DNA of 64,000 nucleotides, from contig NZ_CP057483.1 in assembly GCF_013836145.1 (NCBI RefSeq), positions 1 through 64,000 on the forward strand. The letters are read 5' to 3'. Source of the stretch: Citrobacter sp. RHB25-C09. GTDB lineage: Bacteria; Pseudomonadota; Gammaproteobacteria; Enterobacterales; Enterobacteriaceae. The notes under the pieces were generated by a model. That model had not been told where the DNA came from, did no database searches, and saw only the letters and a list, made by a program, of their open reading frames with translations. Numbering within the stretch: position 1 is the first letter of the stretch; the number at the start of each line of letters is the position of its first letter. Shown one piece after another: positions 26,492 to 35,721 of the stretch. A program made the translations under genes and the position numbers.

Positions 26492-28186
26492 ATGGCAAGT
26501 TCGGGCACAGCATCAACATCCACGCGTACGCGTTTTACCGGCGCGGAGTTCATCGTTCATTTTCTGGAACGTCAGGGCATTACCATTGTCACGGGGATCC
26601 CGGGCGGTTCAATACTGCCTGTCTATGACGCACTGAGCCAGAGTACGCAAATCCGTCACATTCTGGCGCGCCACGAGCAGGGGGCCGGATTTATCGCGCA
26701 GGGCATGGCGCGTACCGATGGCAAACCCGCAGTCTGTATGGCCTGTAGCGGACCTGGCGCAACCAACCTGGTGACCGCCATCGCCGATGCGCGCCTGGAT
26801 TCCATCCCGCTGGTGTGTATCACCGGACAGGTCCCTGCCTCGATGATCGGCACCGATGCCTTTCAGGAAGTGGACACCTACGGTATCTCTATCCCCATCA
26901 CTAAACACAACTATCTGGTCAGACATATCGATGAACTCCCTCAGGTGATGAGCGACGCGTTCCGTCTTGCTCAGTCAGGTCGTCCTGGCCCGGTGTGGAT
27001 AGACGTACCTAAGGACGTACAGACGGCGGTTTTCGACATTGAAGAGATGCCTGCACCGGCAGAGATTATGGCCGCACCGGCATTCAGCGCAGACAGTGTT
27101 CGCGAAGCGGCTGCGATGATTAACGCCGCAAAACGTCCGGTGCTGTACCTCGGCGGTGGAGTGATAAACGCGCCCGAGCGGGTGCGCGAACTGGCGGAAA
27201 AAGCCCAGTTACCAACTACCATGACACTGATGGCGCTGGGCATGCTGCCGAAGGCGCACCCGCTGTCGTTAGGGATGCTGGGGATGCACGGCGCGCGCAG
27301 CACAAACTATATCCTGCAGGAGACGGATTTACTGGTGGTGCTGGGGGCACGTTTTGATGACCGGGCGATTGGCAAAACCGAACAGTTCTGCCCGAATGCC
27401 AAAATTATTCATGTGGATATCGACCGCGCGGAATTGGGGAAAATTAAGCAGCCGCACATTGCCATTCAGGCTGACGTGGATGAGGTGCTGGCGCAGTTAA
27501 TTCCGCAGATTGAAGCGCAGCCGCGCAGCGAGTGGCATCAGTTGGTGAGCGACTTGCAGCGTGAGTTTCCCTGTACCATTCCGCAAGAGAGCAATCCGCT
27601 CAGCCATTATGGCCTGATTAACGCGGTAGCCGCCTGTGTAGACGACAGTGCGATTATCACCACCGACGTGGGGCAACATCAGATGTGGGCGGCGCAGGCT
27701 TATCCGTTGAACCGACCGCGCCAGTGGCTGACCTCTGGCGGGCTGGGCACCATGGGCTTTGGCCTGCCTGCGGCGATTGGTGCGGCGCTGGCCAATCCGG
27801 ACAAAAAAGTGCTGTGCTTTTCCGGCGACGGTAGCCTGATGATGAACATTCAGGAAATGGCCACCGCCAGCGAAAACCAACTGGATGTGAAAATCATTCT
27901 GATGAACAACGAAGCACTGGGGCTGGTGCACCAGCAACAAAGCCTGTTCTATAAGCAGGGCGTGTTTGCTGCGACTTATCCAGGAACGATCAACTTTATG
28001 CAGATTGCCGCCGGGTTTGGGCTGGAAACCTGTGACTTAAATAACGAAGCCGACCCGCAGGCCGCGTTGCAGGCGATCATCAATCGACCGGGGCCGGCGC
28101 TGATCCACGTACGAATTGATGCAGAAGAAAAAGTGTATCCGATGGTACCGCCGGGAGCGGCAAATACTGAGATGGTGGGGGAATAA
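26492..28186 (+). CDS. ilvB: Acetolactate synthase I large subunit
   Basis: IlvB is the ThDP- and FAD-dependent catalytic subunit of AHAS I, which condenses pyruvate to acetolactate (valine/leucine route) or with 2-ketobutyrate (isoleucine). The 564 residues align end to end with E. coli IlvB; the N-terminus has two or three extra residues in the Ser/Thr-rich start. Visible are the ThDP glutamate in ARHEQGAGF, the FAD region and the GDGSLMMNIQEMATASENQ cofactor motif. ilvN follows after 3 nt. Confidence 0.98.
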   Translation: MASSGTASTSTRTRFTGAEFIVHFLERQGITIVTGIPGGSILPVYDALSQSTQIRHILARHEQGAGFIAQGMARTDGKPAVCMACSGPGATNLVTAIADARLDSIPLVCITGQVPASMIGTDAFQEVDTYGISIPITKHNYLVRHIDELPQVMSDAFRLAQSGRPGPVWIDVPKDVQTAVFDIEEMPAPAEIMAAPAFSADSVREAAAMINAAKRPVLYLGGGVINAPERVRELAEKAQLPTTMTLMALGMLPKAHPLSLGMLGMHGARSTNYILQETDLLVVLGARFDDRAIGKTEQFCPNAKIIHVDIDRAELGKIKQPHIAIQADVDEVLAQLIPQIEAQPRSEWHQLVSDLQREFPCTIPQESNPLSHYGLINAVAACVDDSAIITTDVGQHQMWAAQAYPLNRPRQWLTSGGLGTMGFGLPAAIGAALANPDKKVLCFSGDGSLMMNIQEMATASENQLDVKIILMNNEALGLVHQQQSLFYKQGVFAATYPGTINFMQIAAGFGLETCDLNNEADPQAALQAIINRPGPALIHVRIDAEEKVYPMVPPGAANTEMVGE

Positions 28187-28189
28187 GCC

Positions 28190-28480
28190 ATGCAGAAACA
28201 ATCACATGATAACGTCATTCTGGAACTCACCGTCCGCAACCACCCTGGCGTTATGACCCACGTCTGCGGCCTGTTCGCGCGTCGTGCGTTTAACGTTGAG
28301 GGTATTCTCTGTTTGCCGATTCAGGGCAGCGACCAGAGTCGCATCTGGCTACTGGTGAACGACGACCAGCGTCTGGAGCAGATGATTGCGCAGATCGACA
28401 AGCTGGAAGATGTAGCAAAAGTGGTGCGTAACCAGTCCGATCCGACGATGTTCAACAAAATTGCGGTGTTCTTTGAGTGA
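28190..28480 (+). CDS. ilvN: Acetolactate synthase I small regulatory subunit
   Basis: IlvN is the 96-residue ACT-domain subunit that activates IlvB and confers valine feedback inhibition. The ACT fold is evident (ILELTVRNHPGVMTHVCGLFARRAFNVEGI split across the first 45 residues, GVM being the effector loop). Length equals E. coli. It lies 3 nt after ilvB. Confidence 0.97.
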   Translation: MQKQSHDNVILELTVRNHPGVMTHVCGLFARRAFNVEGILCLPIQGSDQSRIWLLVNDDQRLEQMIAQIDKLEDVAKVVRNQSDPTMFNKIAVFFE

Positions 28481-28529
28481 GCCGCTCAAGGCTTGAACAG
28501 CAACGCGCTTATCGTTAAGGTAAGCGCTT

Positions 28530-28613
28530 TGCCGGATGGCGACGTAACCACTTGTCCGGCCTATAACGGCACCTGCCAGTAGGCCTGATAAGCGCAGCGC
28601 CATCAGGTATGCC
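28530..28613. repeat. REP/BIME elements between ilvN and uhpA
   Basis: Two REP palindromes (gccggatggcg...tgtccggcc and aggcctgataagc...gccatcagg) fill most of the 153-nt ilvN-uhpA gap. Confidence 0.85.
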
Positions 28614-28633
28614 TTAGTGCCAGGATGAAACCC

Positions 28634-29227
28634 ATGATCACCGTTGCCCTCATTGACGACCACCTTATCGTCCGCTCTGGCTTTGCTCAACTCCTGGGGC
28701 TGGAACCCGATTTTCAGGTGGTGGCAGAGTTTGGATCCGGGCGTGAAGCGCTGTCTGGACTGCCTGGACGTGGGGTTCAGGTCTGTATTTGTGACATCTC
28801 CATGCCTGACATATCCGGGTTAGAGTTGCTGAGCCAACTGCCAAAAGGGATGGCGACGATCATGCTTTCGGTGCACGACAGCCCGGCGTTAGTTGAACAA
28901 GCGCTTAACGCCGGGGCACGCGGCTTCCTCTCCAAACGGTGTAGCCCTGATGAACTGATTGCCGCAGTGCATACTGTTGCCACGGGCGGCTGTTATCTCA
29001 CGCCGGAAATCGCTATCAAGCTGGCGGCTGGACGTCAGGATCCTCTCACCAGACGCGAACGTCAGGTAGCTGAAAAACTCTCTCAGGGAATGGCGGTAAA
29101 AGAGATTGCGACAGAACTGGGGCTTTCGCCAAAAACGGTGCACGTCCATCGTGCGAATCTGATGGAAAAACTGGGCGTCAGCAATGATGTGGAACTGGCA
29201 CGCAGGATGTTTGACGGCTGGCAATGA
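28634..29227 (+). CDS. uhpA: Response regulator UhpA
   Basis: UhpA is the NarL-type regulator that activates uhpT when extracellular glucose-6-phosphate is sensed. The 197-residue protein has a receiver domain with phospho-acceptor Asp54 (CICDISMPD) and a LuxR-type helix-turn-helix (LTRRERQVAEKLSQG, then TVHVHRANLMEKL). The start MITVALIDDH at 28634 is the family start; an upstream ATG at 28625 adds three residues. The stop overlaps the uhpB start (ATGA). Confidence 0.97.
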   Translation: MITVALIDDHLIVRSGFAQLLGLEPDFQVVAEFGSGREALSGLPGRGVQVCICDISMPDISGLELLSQLPKGMATIMLSVHDSPALVEQALNAGARGFLSKRCSPDELIAAVHTVATGGCYLTPEIAIKLAAGRQDPLTRRERQVAEKLSQGMAVKEIATELGLSPKTVHVHRANLMEKLGVSNDVELARRMFDGWQ

Positions 29228-30729
29228 AGACGTTTTTTTCCCGGTTTATCACCGTCGTTGCCTGCTTTTTTATCTTCTCCGCCGCCTGGTTTTGCCTGTG
29301 GAGCATCAGCCTGCATCTGGTTGAACGCCCTGAACTGGCGGTATTGCTGTTTCCGTTTGGCCTGCGTCTGGGAATGATGCTGCAATGCCCTCGTGGATAC
29401 TGGCCGGTGCTTCTTGGGGCGGAATGGTTGCTGGTATTCTGGCTGGCACAAGAAGTGGCGTTGGCGCATTTGCCGCTATTGATGATCGGAAGCGCGCTGA
29501 CTTTGATTCCGGTGGCGTTAATCTCTCGCTATCGTCACCAGCGCGACTGGCGCACGTTGCTCTTGCAAGGCGCGGCGCTAACCGCAGCGGCGCTATTGCA
29601 GTCGCTGCCCTGGCTTGGACAAGGTGAAACCACCTGGAACGCGCTGCTTCTGACCCTGACTGGCGGGTTGACGCTCGCGCCGATTTGTCTGGTGTTCTGG
29701 CATTATCTCACCAGCACGACCTGGCTGCCGCTCGGCCCGGCGTTGGTGTCGCAGCCGATTAACTGGCGGGGACGTCATCTTATCTGGTACCTGCTGCTGT
29801 TTACCGTTAGCCTGTGGCTACAGTTGGGGTTGCCCGCCGAGCTGTCGCGGTTTACCCCCTTCTGTCTCGCACTGCCGATCATCGCGCTGGCCTGGCACTA
29901 TGGCTGGCAGGGAGCGCTGATTGCGACCCTGATGAATGCTATCGCGCTGATCGCCAGTCAGACCTGGCATGACCATCCCGTTGATTTGCTGCTCTCATTG
30001 CTGGTTCAAAGCCTGACCGGATTGCTACTGGGGGCGGGAATTCAGCGCCTGCGTGAACTTAACCAGTCGCTGCAAAACGAACTGGCGCGTAATCACCGGC
30101 TGGCCGAACGTCTTGTGGAAACAGAAGAGAGCGTGCGCCGCGACGTCGCGCGTGAGCTACATGACGATATCGGCCAGACGATTACTGCTATTCGTACGCA
30201 AGCTGGCATCGTGCAGCGCCTGGCGGGTGAAAATGGTGGCGCAAAACAGAGCGGTCAGTTTATCGAACAATTGTCGCTTGGCGTTTACGACTCGGTGCGT
30301 CGGTTGCTGGGCCGATTGCGGCCGCGTCAGTTGGACGACCTCTCGCTGGAACAAGCCATACGTTCCTTAATGCGCGAGATGGAGCTGGAAGGCCGTGGCA
30401 TTATCAGCCACCTCGACTGGCGGATCGACGAATCTGCGCTTAGCGAGGGTCAGCGGGTAACACTGTTCCGCGTTTGTCAGGAAGGGCTGAACAATATTGT
30501 TAAGCACGCCAATGCAAGTGCGGTAACGCTGCAGGGCTGGCAGCAGGACGAGCGGCTGATGTTGGTCATGGACGATGATGGCAATGGCCTGCCTCCCGAC
30601 TCCGGCCAGCAGCAGGGGTTTGGTCTGACCGGTATGCGCGAACGGGTCACGGCGCTCGGTGGTTCGCTAACCATTTCCTGTACCCACGGCACGCGCGTCA
30701 GCGTCTCGTTGCCTTTACGCTACGCTTAA
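29224..30729 (+). CDS. uhpB: Sensor histidine kinase UhpB
   Basis: UhpB is the membrane kinase that phosphorylates UhpA. The 501 residues begin with about eight hydrophobic segments (MASE1-type, to about 280). A HisKA_3 domain follows with His313 in ARELHDDIGQT, then the ATPase domain (CQEGLNNIVKHANA and GFGLTGMRERV). Overlap with uhpA and a 9-nt gap to uhpC show one operon. Confidence 0.97.
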   Translation: MKTFFSRFITVVACFFIFSAAWFCLWSISLHLVERPELAVLLFPFGLRLGMMLQCPRGYWPVLLGAEWLLVFWLAQEVALAHLPLLMIGSALTLIPVALISRYRHQRDWRTLLLQGAALTAAALLQSLPWLGQGETTWNALLLTLTGGLTLAPICLVFWHYLTSTTWLPLGPALVSQPINWRGRHLIWYLLLFTVSLWLQLGLPAELSRFTPFCLALPIIALAWHYGWQGALIATLMNAIALIASQTWHDHPVDLLLSLLVQSLTGLLLGAGIQRLRELNQSLQNELARNHRLAERLVETEESVRRDVARELHDDIGQTITAIRTQAGIVQRLAGENGGAKQSGQFIEQLSLGVYDSVRRLLGRLRPRQLDDLSLEQAIRSLMREMELEGRGIISHLDWRIDESALSEGQRVTLFRVCQEGLNNIVKHANASAVTLQGWQQDERLMLVMDDDGNGLPPDSGQQQGFGLTGMRERVTALGGSLTISCTHGTRVSVSLPLRYA

Positions 30730-30738
30730 GGAGCGGCG

Positions 30739-32067
30739 ATGTTTTCGTTTTTAAAAGCTCCGGCCAATGCGCCGCTGATCGCTGATCAACATCAGGTTGA
30801 CACTCTCTATCGCTACTGGCGACGGCATATTCTCCTGACCATCTGGCTGGGCTATGCCCTGTTCTATTTCACGCGTAAAAGTTTTAACGCAGCCGTACCT
30901 GAAATCCTCGTCAGCGGCGTGCTAACCCGCAGTGATATCGGCCTGCTGGCAACGCTGTTTTACATCACCTATGGCCTGTCGAAATTTGTTTCGGGTATCG
31001 TCAGCGATCGTTCCAACGCCCGTTATTTTATGGGGATCGGCCTCATTGCTACTGGTGTGGTGAATATCCTGTTTGGTTTTTCAACCTCGCTATGGGCATT
31101 TGCGCTGCTTTGGGCCTTGAATGCGTTCTTTCAGGGGTGGGGAGCGCCCGTTTGCGCCCGTTTATTAACGGCATGGTATTCGCGAAACGAGCGCGGCGGC
31201 TGGTGGGCTATCTGGAACACCGCGCATAACGTTGGTGGGGCGTTGATCCCCATCGTGATGGCCGCCACCGCACTGCACTACGGCTGGCGGGCCGGGATGA
31301 TGATTGCCGGAGCGTTGGCCATTGTTGTCGGTATTTTACTCTGCTGGCGACTGCGCGACCGACCACAGGCGGTGGGCTTACCTCCGGTAGGTGACTGGCA
31401 GCACGATGCGCTGGAGATCGCGCAACAGCAGGAGGGCGCGGGCTTAAGCCGTCAACAGATCCTGACAAAATATGTGCTGCTTAATCCCTACATCTGGTTA
31501 CTTTCGCTCTGTTATGTCCTGGTGTATGTGGTTCGCGCGGCGATCAATGACTGGGGCAATCTCTACATGTCGGAGACGCTGGGGGTCGATCTGGTGACCG
31601 CCAATACCGCAGTCACGATGTTTGAGCTGGGCGGTTTTATTGGTGCGCTTGTCGCGGGATGGGGCTCGGACAAACTGTTCAACGGCAATCGCGGACCGAT
31701 GAACTTAATCTTCGCTGCCGGAATTCTACTTTCAGTAGGATCGCTTTGGCTGATGCCGTTTGCCAGCTATGTGATGCAGGCAGCGTGCTTCTTTACCACA
31801 GGATTCTTCGTGTTTGGTCCACAGATGCTGATCGGTATGGCGGCCGCAGAGTGTTCGCACAAAGAGGCTGCGGGTGCGGCGACCGGGTTTGTCGGGTTGT
31901 TTGCTTACCTCGGTGCGTCGCTTTCCGGCTGGCCATTGGCACAGGTGCTTGAAGCCTGGCACTGGACGGGCTTCTTCGTCGTGATCAGTATCGCCGCGGG
32001 GATTTCCGCGCTGCTGTTGTTGCCGTTTTTAAACGCTCAGGCACCGCGAGCGGTTAGTGAAGCGTGA
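30739..32067 (+). CDS. uhpC: Glucose-6-phosphate sensor UhpC
   Basis: UhpC is an MFS protein of the organophosphate:phosphate antiporter family that acts as the glucose-6-phosphate receptor and works with UhpB. The 442 residues have 12 hydrophobic segments and the family start (LGYALFYFTRKSFNAAVPEI). It is about a third identical to UhpT by eye. A 142-nt gap with the UhpA-controlled promoter separates it from uhpT. Confidence 0.96.
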   Translation: MFSFLKAPANAPLIADQHQVDTLYRYWRRHILLTIWLGYALFYFTRKSFNAAVPEILVSGVLTRSDIGLLATLFYITYGLSKFVSGIVSDRSNARYFMGIGLIATGVVNILFGFSTSLWAFALLWALNAFFQGWGAPVCARLLTAWYSRNERGGWWAIWNTAHNVGGALIPIVMAATALHYGWRAGMMIAGALAIVVGILLCWRLRDRPQAVGLPPVGDWQHDALEIAQQQEGAGLSRQQILTKYVLLNPYIWLLSLCYVLVYVVRAAINDWGNLYMSETLGVDLVTANTAVTMFELGGFIGALVAGWGSDKLFNGNRGPMNLIFAAGILLSVGSLWLMPFASYVMQAACFFTTGFFVFGPQMLIGMAAAECSHKEAAGAATGFVGLFAYLGASLSGWPLAQVLEAWHWTGFFVVISIAAGISALLLLPFLNAQAPRAVSEA

Positions 32068-32209
32068 TGCAGCTCACTTTTTTACCTCGAGTGGGATAAA
32101 ACTAAGAAATTTTCCCGGTTTCGCCTGGACGCTGTCTCAGGCCAGTTCCCCTGCTGATTTTTACAATGCCTGCCATTCGCAGGTATAAAAATTTGCTCAG
32201 GAGTATCCT
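32068..32209 (+). promoter_or_regulatory. uhpT promoter region
   Basis: This 142-nt gap between uhpC and uhpT should hold the UhpA and CRP sites and the uhpT promoter known from E. coli. A cctggacg...ctcaggcc segment resembles part of a UhpA target, but I cannot assign boxes. A CAGGAG ribosome site precedes the uhpT ATG. Confidence 0.55.
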
Positions 32210-33601
32210 ATGCTGGCCTTTCTAAACCAGGTGCGCAAGCCAACCCTGGAGTTGCCGCTCGAAGTACGGCGCAAAATGTGGTTCAAACCGTTCATGCAGT
32301 CCTATCTGGTGGTCTTCATCGGCTACCTGACCATGTACCTGATCCGCAAAAACTTTAACATCGCGCAGAACGACATGATCTCAACCTACGGGCTGAGCAT
32401 GACGCAGTTGGGGATGATTGGCCTGGGCTTCTCCATCACTTACGGCGTGGGTAAAACCGTCGTTTCCTACTACGCGGACGGCAAAAACACCAAGCAGTTC
32501 CTGCCGTTTATGCTGATCCTCTCGGCAATTTGTATGCTTGGCTTCAGCGCCAGCATGGGTGCGGGCTCCGTTAGCCTGTTCATGATGATTGCCTTCTACG
32601 CTCTGAGCGGTTTCTTCCAGAGTACCGGCGGGTCGTGCAGCTATTCCACCATCACCAAATGGACCCCGCGCCGCAAGCGTGGTTCGTATCTCGGCATGTG
32701 GAACATCTCCCACAACCTTGGCGGGGCGGGTGCGGCAGGCGTGGCGCTGTTTGGCGCAAATTACCTGTTCGACGGCCACGTGATCGGCATGTTTATCTTC
32801 CCGTCGATTATCGCCCTGATTGTCGGCTTTATCGGTCTGCGCTACGGCAGCGACTCCCCGGAATCTTACGGCCTCGGCAAAGCTGAAGAGCTGTTCGGTG
32901 AGGAGATCAGCGAAGAGGATAAAGAAACCGAAGAAAACGAGATGACCAAATGGCAGATCTTTGTTGAGTACGTGCTGAAAAACAAAGTGATCTGGCTGCT
33001 GTGCTTCTCAAACATCTTCCTTTATGTGGTGCGCATTGGTATTGACCAGTGGTCGACCGTGTATGCCTTCCAGGAGCTGAAGCTTTCTAAAGAGGTGGCG
33101 ATTCAGGGCTTCACCCTGTTCGAAGTGGGCGCGCTGGTCGGCACGCTGCTGTGGGGCTGGCTCTCTGACCTTGCCAACGGCCGTCGGGCGCTGGTGGCCT
33201 GCGTCGCGTTGGCGTTGATTATTGCCACCCTGGGCGTTTATCAGCACGCAAGTAACCAGTACGTCTATCTGGCTTCGCTGTTTGCGCTGGGCTTCCTGGT
33301 GTTTGGCCCGCAGTTGCTGATCGGCGTTGCCGCCGTTGGCTTCGTACCGAAAAAAGCGATCGGCGCGGCTGACGGAATTAAAGGCACCTTCGCCTATCTG
33401 ATCGGCGATAGCTTCGCGAAGCTGGGTCTGGGGATGATTGCCGACGGCACGCCGGTATTCGGCCTTACCGGTTGGGCAGGCACCTTCGCCGCGCTGGACG
33501 CTGCCGCGATCGGTTGTATCGTTCTGATGGCGATGGTCGCAGTGCTGGAAGAGCGCAAAATCCGTCGTGAGAAGAAGGTACAGCAACTCAGAACCGCTTA
33601 A
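32210..33601 (+). CDS. uhpT: Hexose-phosphate:phosphate antiporter UhpT
   Basis: UhpT exchanges internal phosphate for external glucose-6-phosphate and is the entry route for fosfomycin. The 463 residues equal E. coli length and are intact, with 12 hydrophobic segments, the family signature GFFQSTGGSCSYSTITKWTP near 140 and an acidic loop before helix 7. It is expressed under UhpABC. A terminator follows. Confidence 0.98.
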   Translation: MLAFLNQVRKPTLELPLEVRRKMWFKPFMQSYLVVFIGYLTMYLIRKNFNIAQNDMISTYGLSMTQLGMIGLGFSITYGVGKTVVSYYADGKNTKQFLPFMLILSAICMLGFSASMGAGSVSLFMMIAFYALSGFFQSTGGSCSYSTITKWTPRRKRGSYLGMWNISHNLGGAGAAGVALFGANYLFDGHVIGMFIFPSIIALIVGFIGLRYGSDSPESYGLGKAEELFGEEISEEDKETEENEMTKWQIFVEYVLKNKVIWLLCFSNIFLYVVRIGIDQWSTVYAFQELKLSKEVAIQGFTLFEVGALVGTLLWGWLSDLANGRRALVACVALALIIATLGVYQHASNQYVYLASLFALGFLVFGPQLLIGVAAVGFVPKKAIGAADGIKGTFAYLIGDSFAKLGLGMIADGTPVFGLTGWAGTFAALDAAAIGCIVLMAMVAVLEERKIRREKKVQQLRTA

Positions 33602-33622
33602 GTGTGTAGTTGGTAATATATT

Positions 33623-33648
33623 GCCCAGCCCAGGTGCTGGGCTTTTTT
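33623..33648 (+). terminator. Rho-independent terminator of uhpT
   Basis: Stem gcccagc / gctgggc with a 6-nt loop followed by TTTTTT, 21 nt after the uhpT stop. Confidence 0.93.
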
Positions 33649-33795
33649 ATGCTTCGATGTGCGCACAGCCGTCTTCACTACCAGATTTCTCCTCCTTTGT
33701 CGCCAATTAGATGGGTCACATTATGACGCGTTCAGCCGTCGACAGCGGCGAATTTGCCGCTATGATGGGCGCCCTGTCTGGTAATGGGTGTGCGC

Positions 33796-34248
33796 ATGAT
33801 TTGGATAATGCTGGCTACGTTAGTCGTGGTGTTTGTTGTCGGTTTTCGGGTGCTGACGTCGGGTTCCCGGCGGGCGATTCGCCGCCTGAGCGAGCGTCTG
33901 CATATTGATGTCGTGCCGGTAGAATCGATGATCGATCAGATGGGGAAAGCACAGGGCGAGGCGTTTTTGCAGTATCTTCATCGTCCCGATGAATCCCACC
34001 TGCAAAACGCGGCGCAGGTGCTGCTGATCTGGCAAATCGTCATCGTCGATGGTAGCGAGCAGAACCTGAGCCAGTGGCATCGGTTGCTGCAAAAAGCGCG
34101 GCTGGCAACGCCGGTGACCGATGCTCAGGTGCGCATGGCGCTCGGCTTTCTGCGCGAGATGGAGCCGGATATGCAGGATATCAATGCATTTCAGATGCGC
34201 TATAACGCGTTTTTTCAGCCGGAAGGAACGGTCCACTGGCTGCATTGA
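33796..34248 (+). CDS. yicN: YicN, DUF1198 family protein
   Basis: A 150-residue protein matching E. coli YicN in length and sequence. One N-terminal hydrophobic segment (MIWIMLATLVVVFVVGF) suggests an inner-membrane anchor; the rest is soluble and conserved (SHLQNAAQVLLIWQIVIVDGS). Function unknown. The start at 33796 gives the E. coli length; an in-frame start 12 nt upstream is possible. The adeD/adeQ genes found near here in K-12 are absent. Confidence 0.92.
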   Translation: MIWIMLATLVVVFVVGFRVLTSGSRRAIRRLSERLHIDVVPVESMIDQMGKAQGEAFLQYLHRPDESHLQNAAQVLLIWQIVIVDGSEQNLSQWHRLLQKARLATPVTDAQVRMALGFLREMEPDMQDINAFQMRYNAFFQPEGTVHWLH

Positions 34249-34253
34249 TAAGC

Positions 34254-34298
34254 TGCCGGATAGTTATGCCTGATGGCACTACGCTTATCAGGCCTACA
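34254..34298. repeat. REP element after yicN
   Basis: A REP palindrome (gcctgatggcactacgcttatcaggc) preceded by a half unit (gccggatag) lies directly after the yicN stop. The remaining ~100 nt to nepI should carry its promoter. Confidence 0.85.
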
Positions 34299-34406
34299 AA
34301 GGACACAGTCGCGACCGACAAAAAGTTGCCAAAACGTTAAGTGCGTCACAATTAAAATGCTACACTGCGTAACTTTTCCACAGTAACACCACGCAGGTAG
34401 CAAATA

Positions 34407-35600
34407 ATGAGTGAATGTATCGAAGAAAAAGCCCGCGCTGACGTTGTCGCCCGTCCGAACTGGTCGGCGGTATTTGCCGTGGCGTTCTGTGTGGCGTGCC
34501 TGATTACCGTTGAGTTTTTACCCGTTAGCCTGCTGACGCCAATGGCGCAGGACCTTGGGATTTCTGAGGGCGTGGCCGGGCAGTCGGTAACCGTTACAGC
34601 CTTTGTCGCCATGTTCGCCAGCCTGTTCATTACGCAAATCATTCAGGCGACCGATCGCCGCTACGTAGTGATTTTGTTCTCCGTGCTGCTGACTCTCTCC
34701 TGCCTGTTGGTTTCCTTTGCCAATTCGTTTGCACTGCTGCTGGTGGGACGAGCCTGCCTTGGCCTTGCGCTGGGCGGATTCTGGGCGATGTCGGCCTCGC
34801 TGACGATGCGTCTGGTGCCGCCTCGCACGGTGCCGAAAGCGCTGTCGGTCATATTTGGCGCAGTCTCTATCGCGCTGGTGATTGCCGCGCCGCTGAGCAG
34901 TTTTTTAGGTGGGATTATCGGCTGGCGCAACGTCTTTAACGCGGCGGCGGTAATGGGCGTGCTGTGTACCGTCTGGGTCCTTAACTCGCTTCCGTCCCTG
35001 CCTGGTGAACCTTCTCACCAGAAGCAAAACATGTTCAGCCTGCTCAATCGTCCTGGCGTGATGGCGGGGATGATCGCCATCTTTATGTCCTTCGCTGGTC
35101 AGTTTGCCTTCTTCACTTACATCCGCCCGGTATATATGAATCTGGCTGGGTTTGATGTGGATGGCCTGACGCTGGTGCTGTTGAGTTTCGGTATTGCCAG
35201 CTTTGTCGGCACGTCGCTGTCGTCTTTTGTTCTCAAACGTTCCGTCAGGCTGGCGCTGGCCGGTGCGCCGTTAGTGCTGGCAATATGCGCGTTGGTGCTG
35301 ATGCTGTGGGGCGACAATAAGATTGTCGCGGCGAGTATTGCGGTTATCTGGGGGCTGGCGTTTGCGCTGGTGCCGGTGGGTTGGTCGACGTGGATCACCC
35401 GATCGCTTGCCGATCAGGCAGAAAAGGCTGGATCCGTCCAGGTCGCCGTGATCCAGCTTGCCAATACCTGTGGGGCCGCAGTGGGAGGTTATGCACTCGA
35501 TAACCTTGGCCTGCTGACACCCCTGATGCTCTCCGGCAGCCTGATGCTGCTGACAGCGCTTCTGGTGGCAGCGAAAGTTCGCATAAAGGGTATGCAATGA
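34407..35600 (+). CDS. nepI: Purine ribonucleoside efflux pump NepI
   Basis: NepI (YicM) is a DHA1-family MFS exporter of inosine and other purine nucleosides. The 397 residues match E. coli NepI (396) throughout. It has 12 hydrophobic segments and the MFS loop (ITQIIQATDRRYVVILF). Downstream are REP elements and the convergent end of an accessory porin gene. Confidence 0.95.
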   Translation: MSECIEEKARADVVARPNWSAVFAVAFCVACLITVEFLPVSLLTPMAQDLGISEGVAGQSVTVTAFVAMFASLFITQIIQATDRRYVVILFSVLLTLSCLLVSFANSFALLLVGRACLGLALGGFWAMSASLTMRLVPPRTVPKALSVIFGAVSIALVIAAPLSSFLGGIIGWRNVFNAAAVMGVLCTVWVLNSLPSLPGEPSHQKQNMFSLLNRPGVMAGMIAIFMSFAGQFAFFTYIRPVYMNLAGFDVDGLTLVLLSFGIASFVGTSLSSFVLKRSVRLALAGAPLVLAICALVLMLWGDNKIVAASIAVIWGLAFALVPVGWSTWITRSLADQAEKAGSVQVAVIQLANTCGAAVGGYALDNLGLLTPLMLSGSLMLLTALLVAAKVRIKGMQ

Positions 35601-35629
35601 TCTCAGATTTCATTGCGCAACAGTACACG

Positions 35630-35691
35630 TAGGCCGGATAAGCGCAGCGCCATCCGGCATAATGCCCGGTGGCACGTTGCTTACCGGGCCT
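35630..35691. repeat. REP elements between nepI and the porin gene
   Basis: Two inverted REP units (gtaggccggataagc...gccatccggc and gcccggtggc...ttaccgggcc) lie between two convergent genes. Confidence 0.9.
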
Positions 35692-35721
35692 GGGTTTCAA
35701 CGATAATGCGGGATTGCGCGA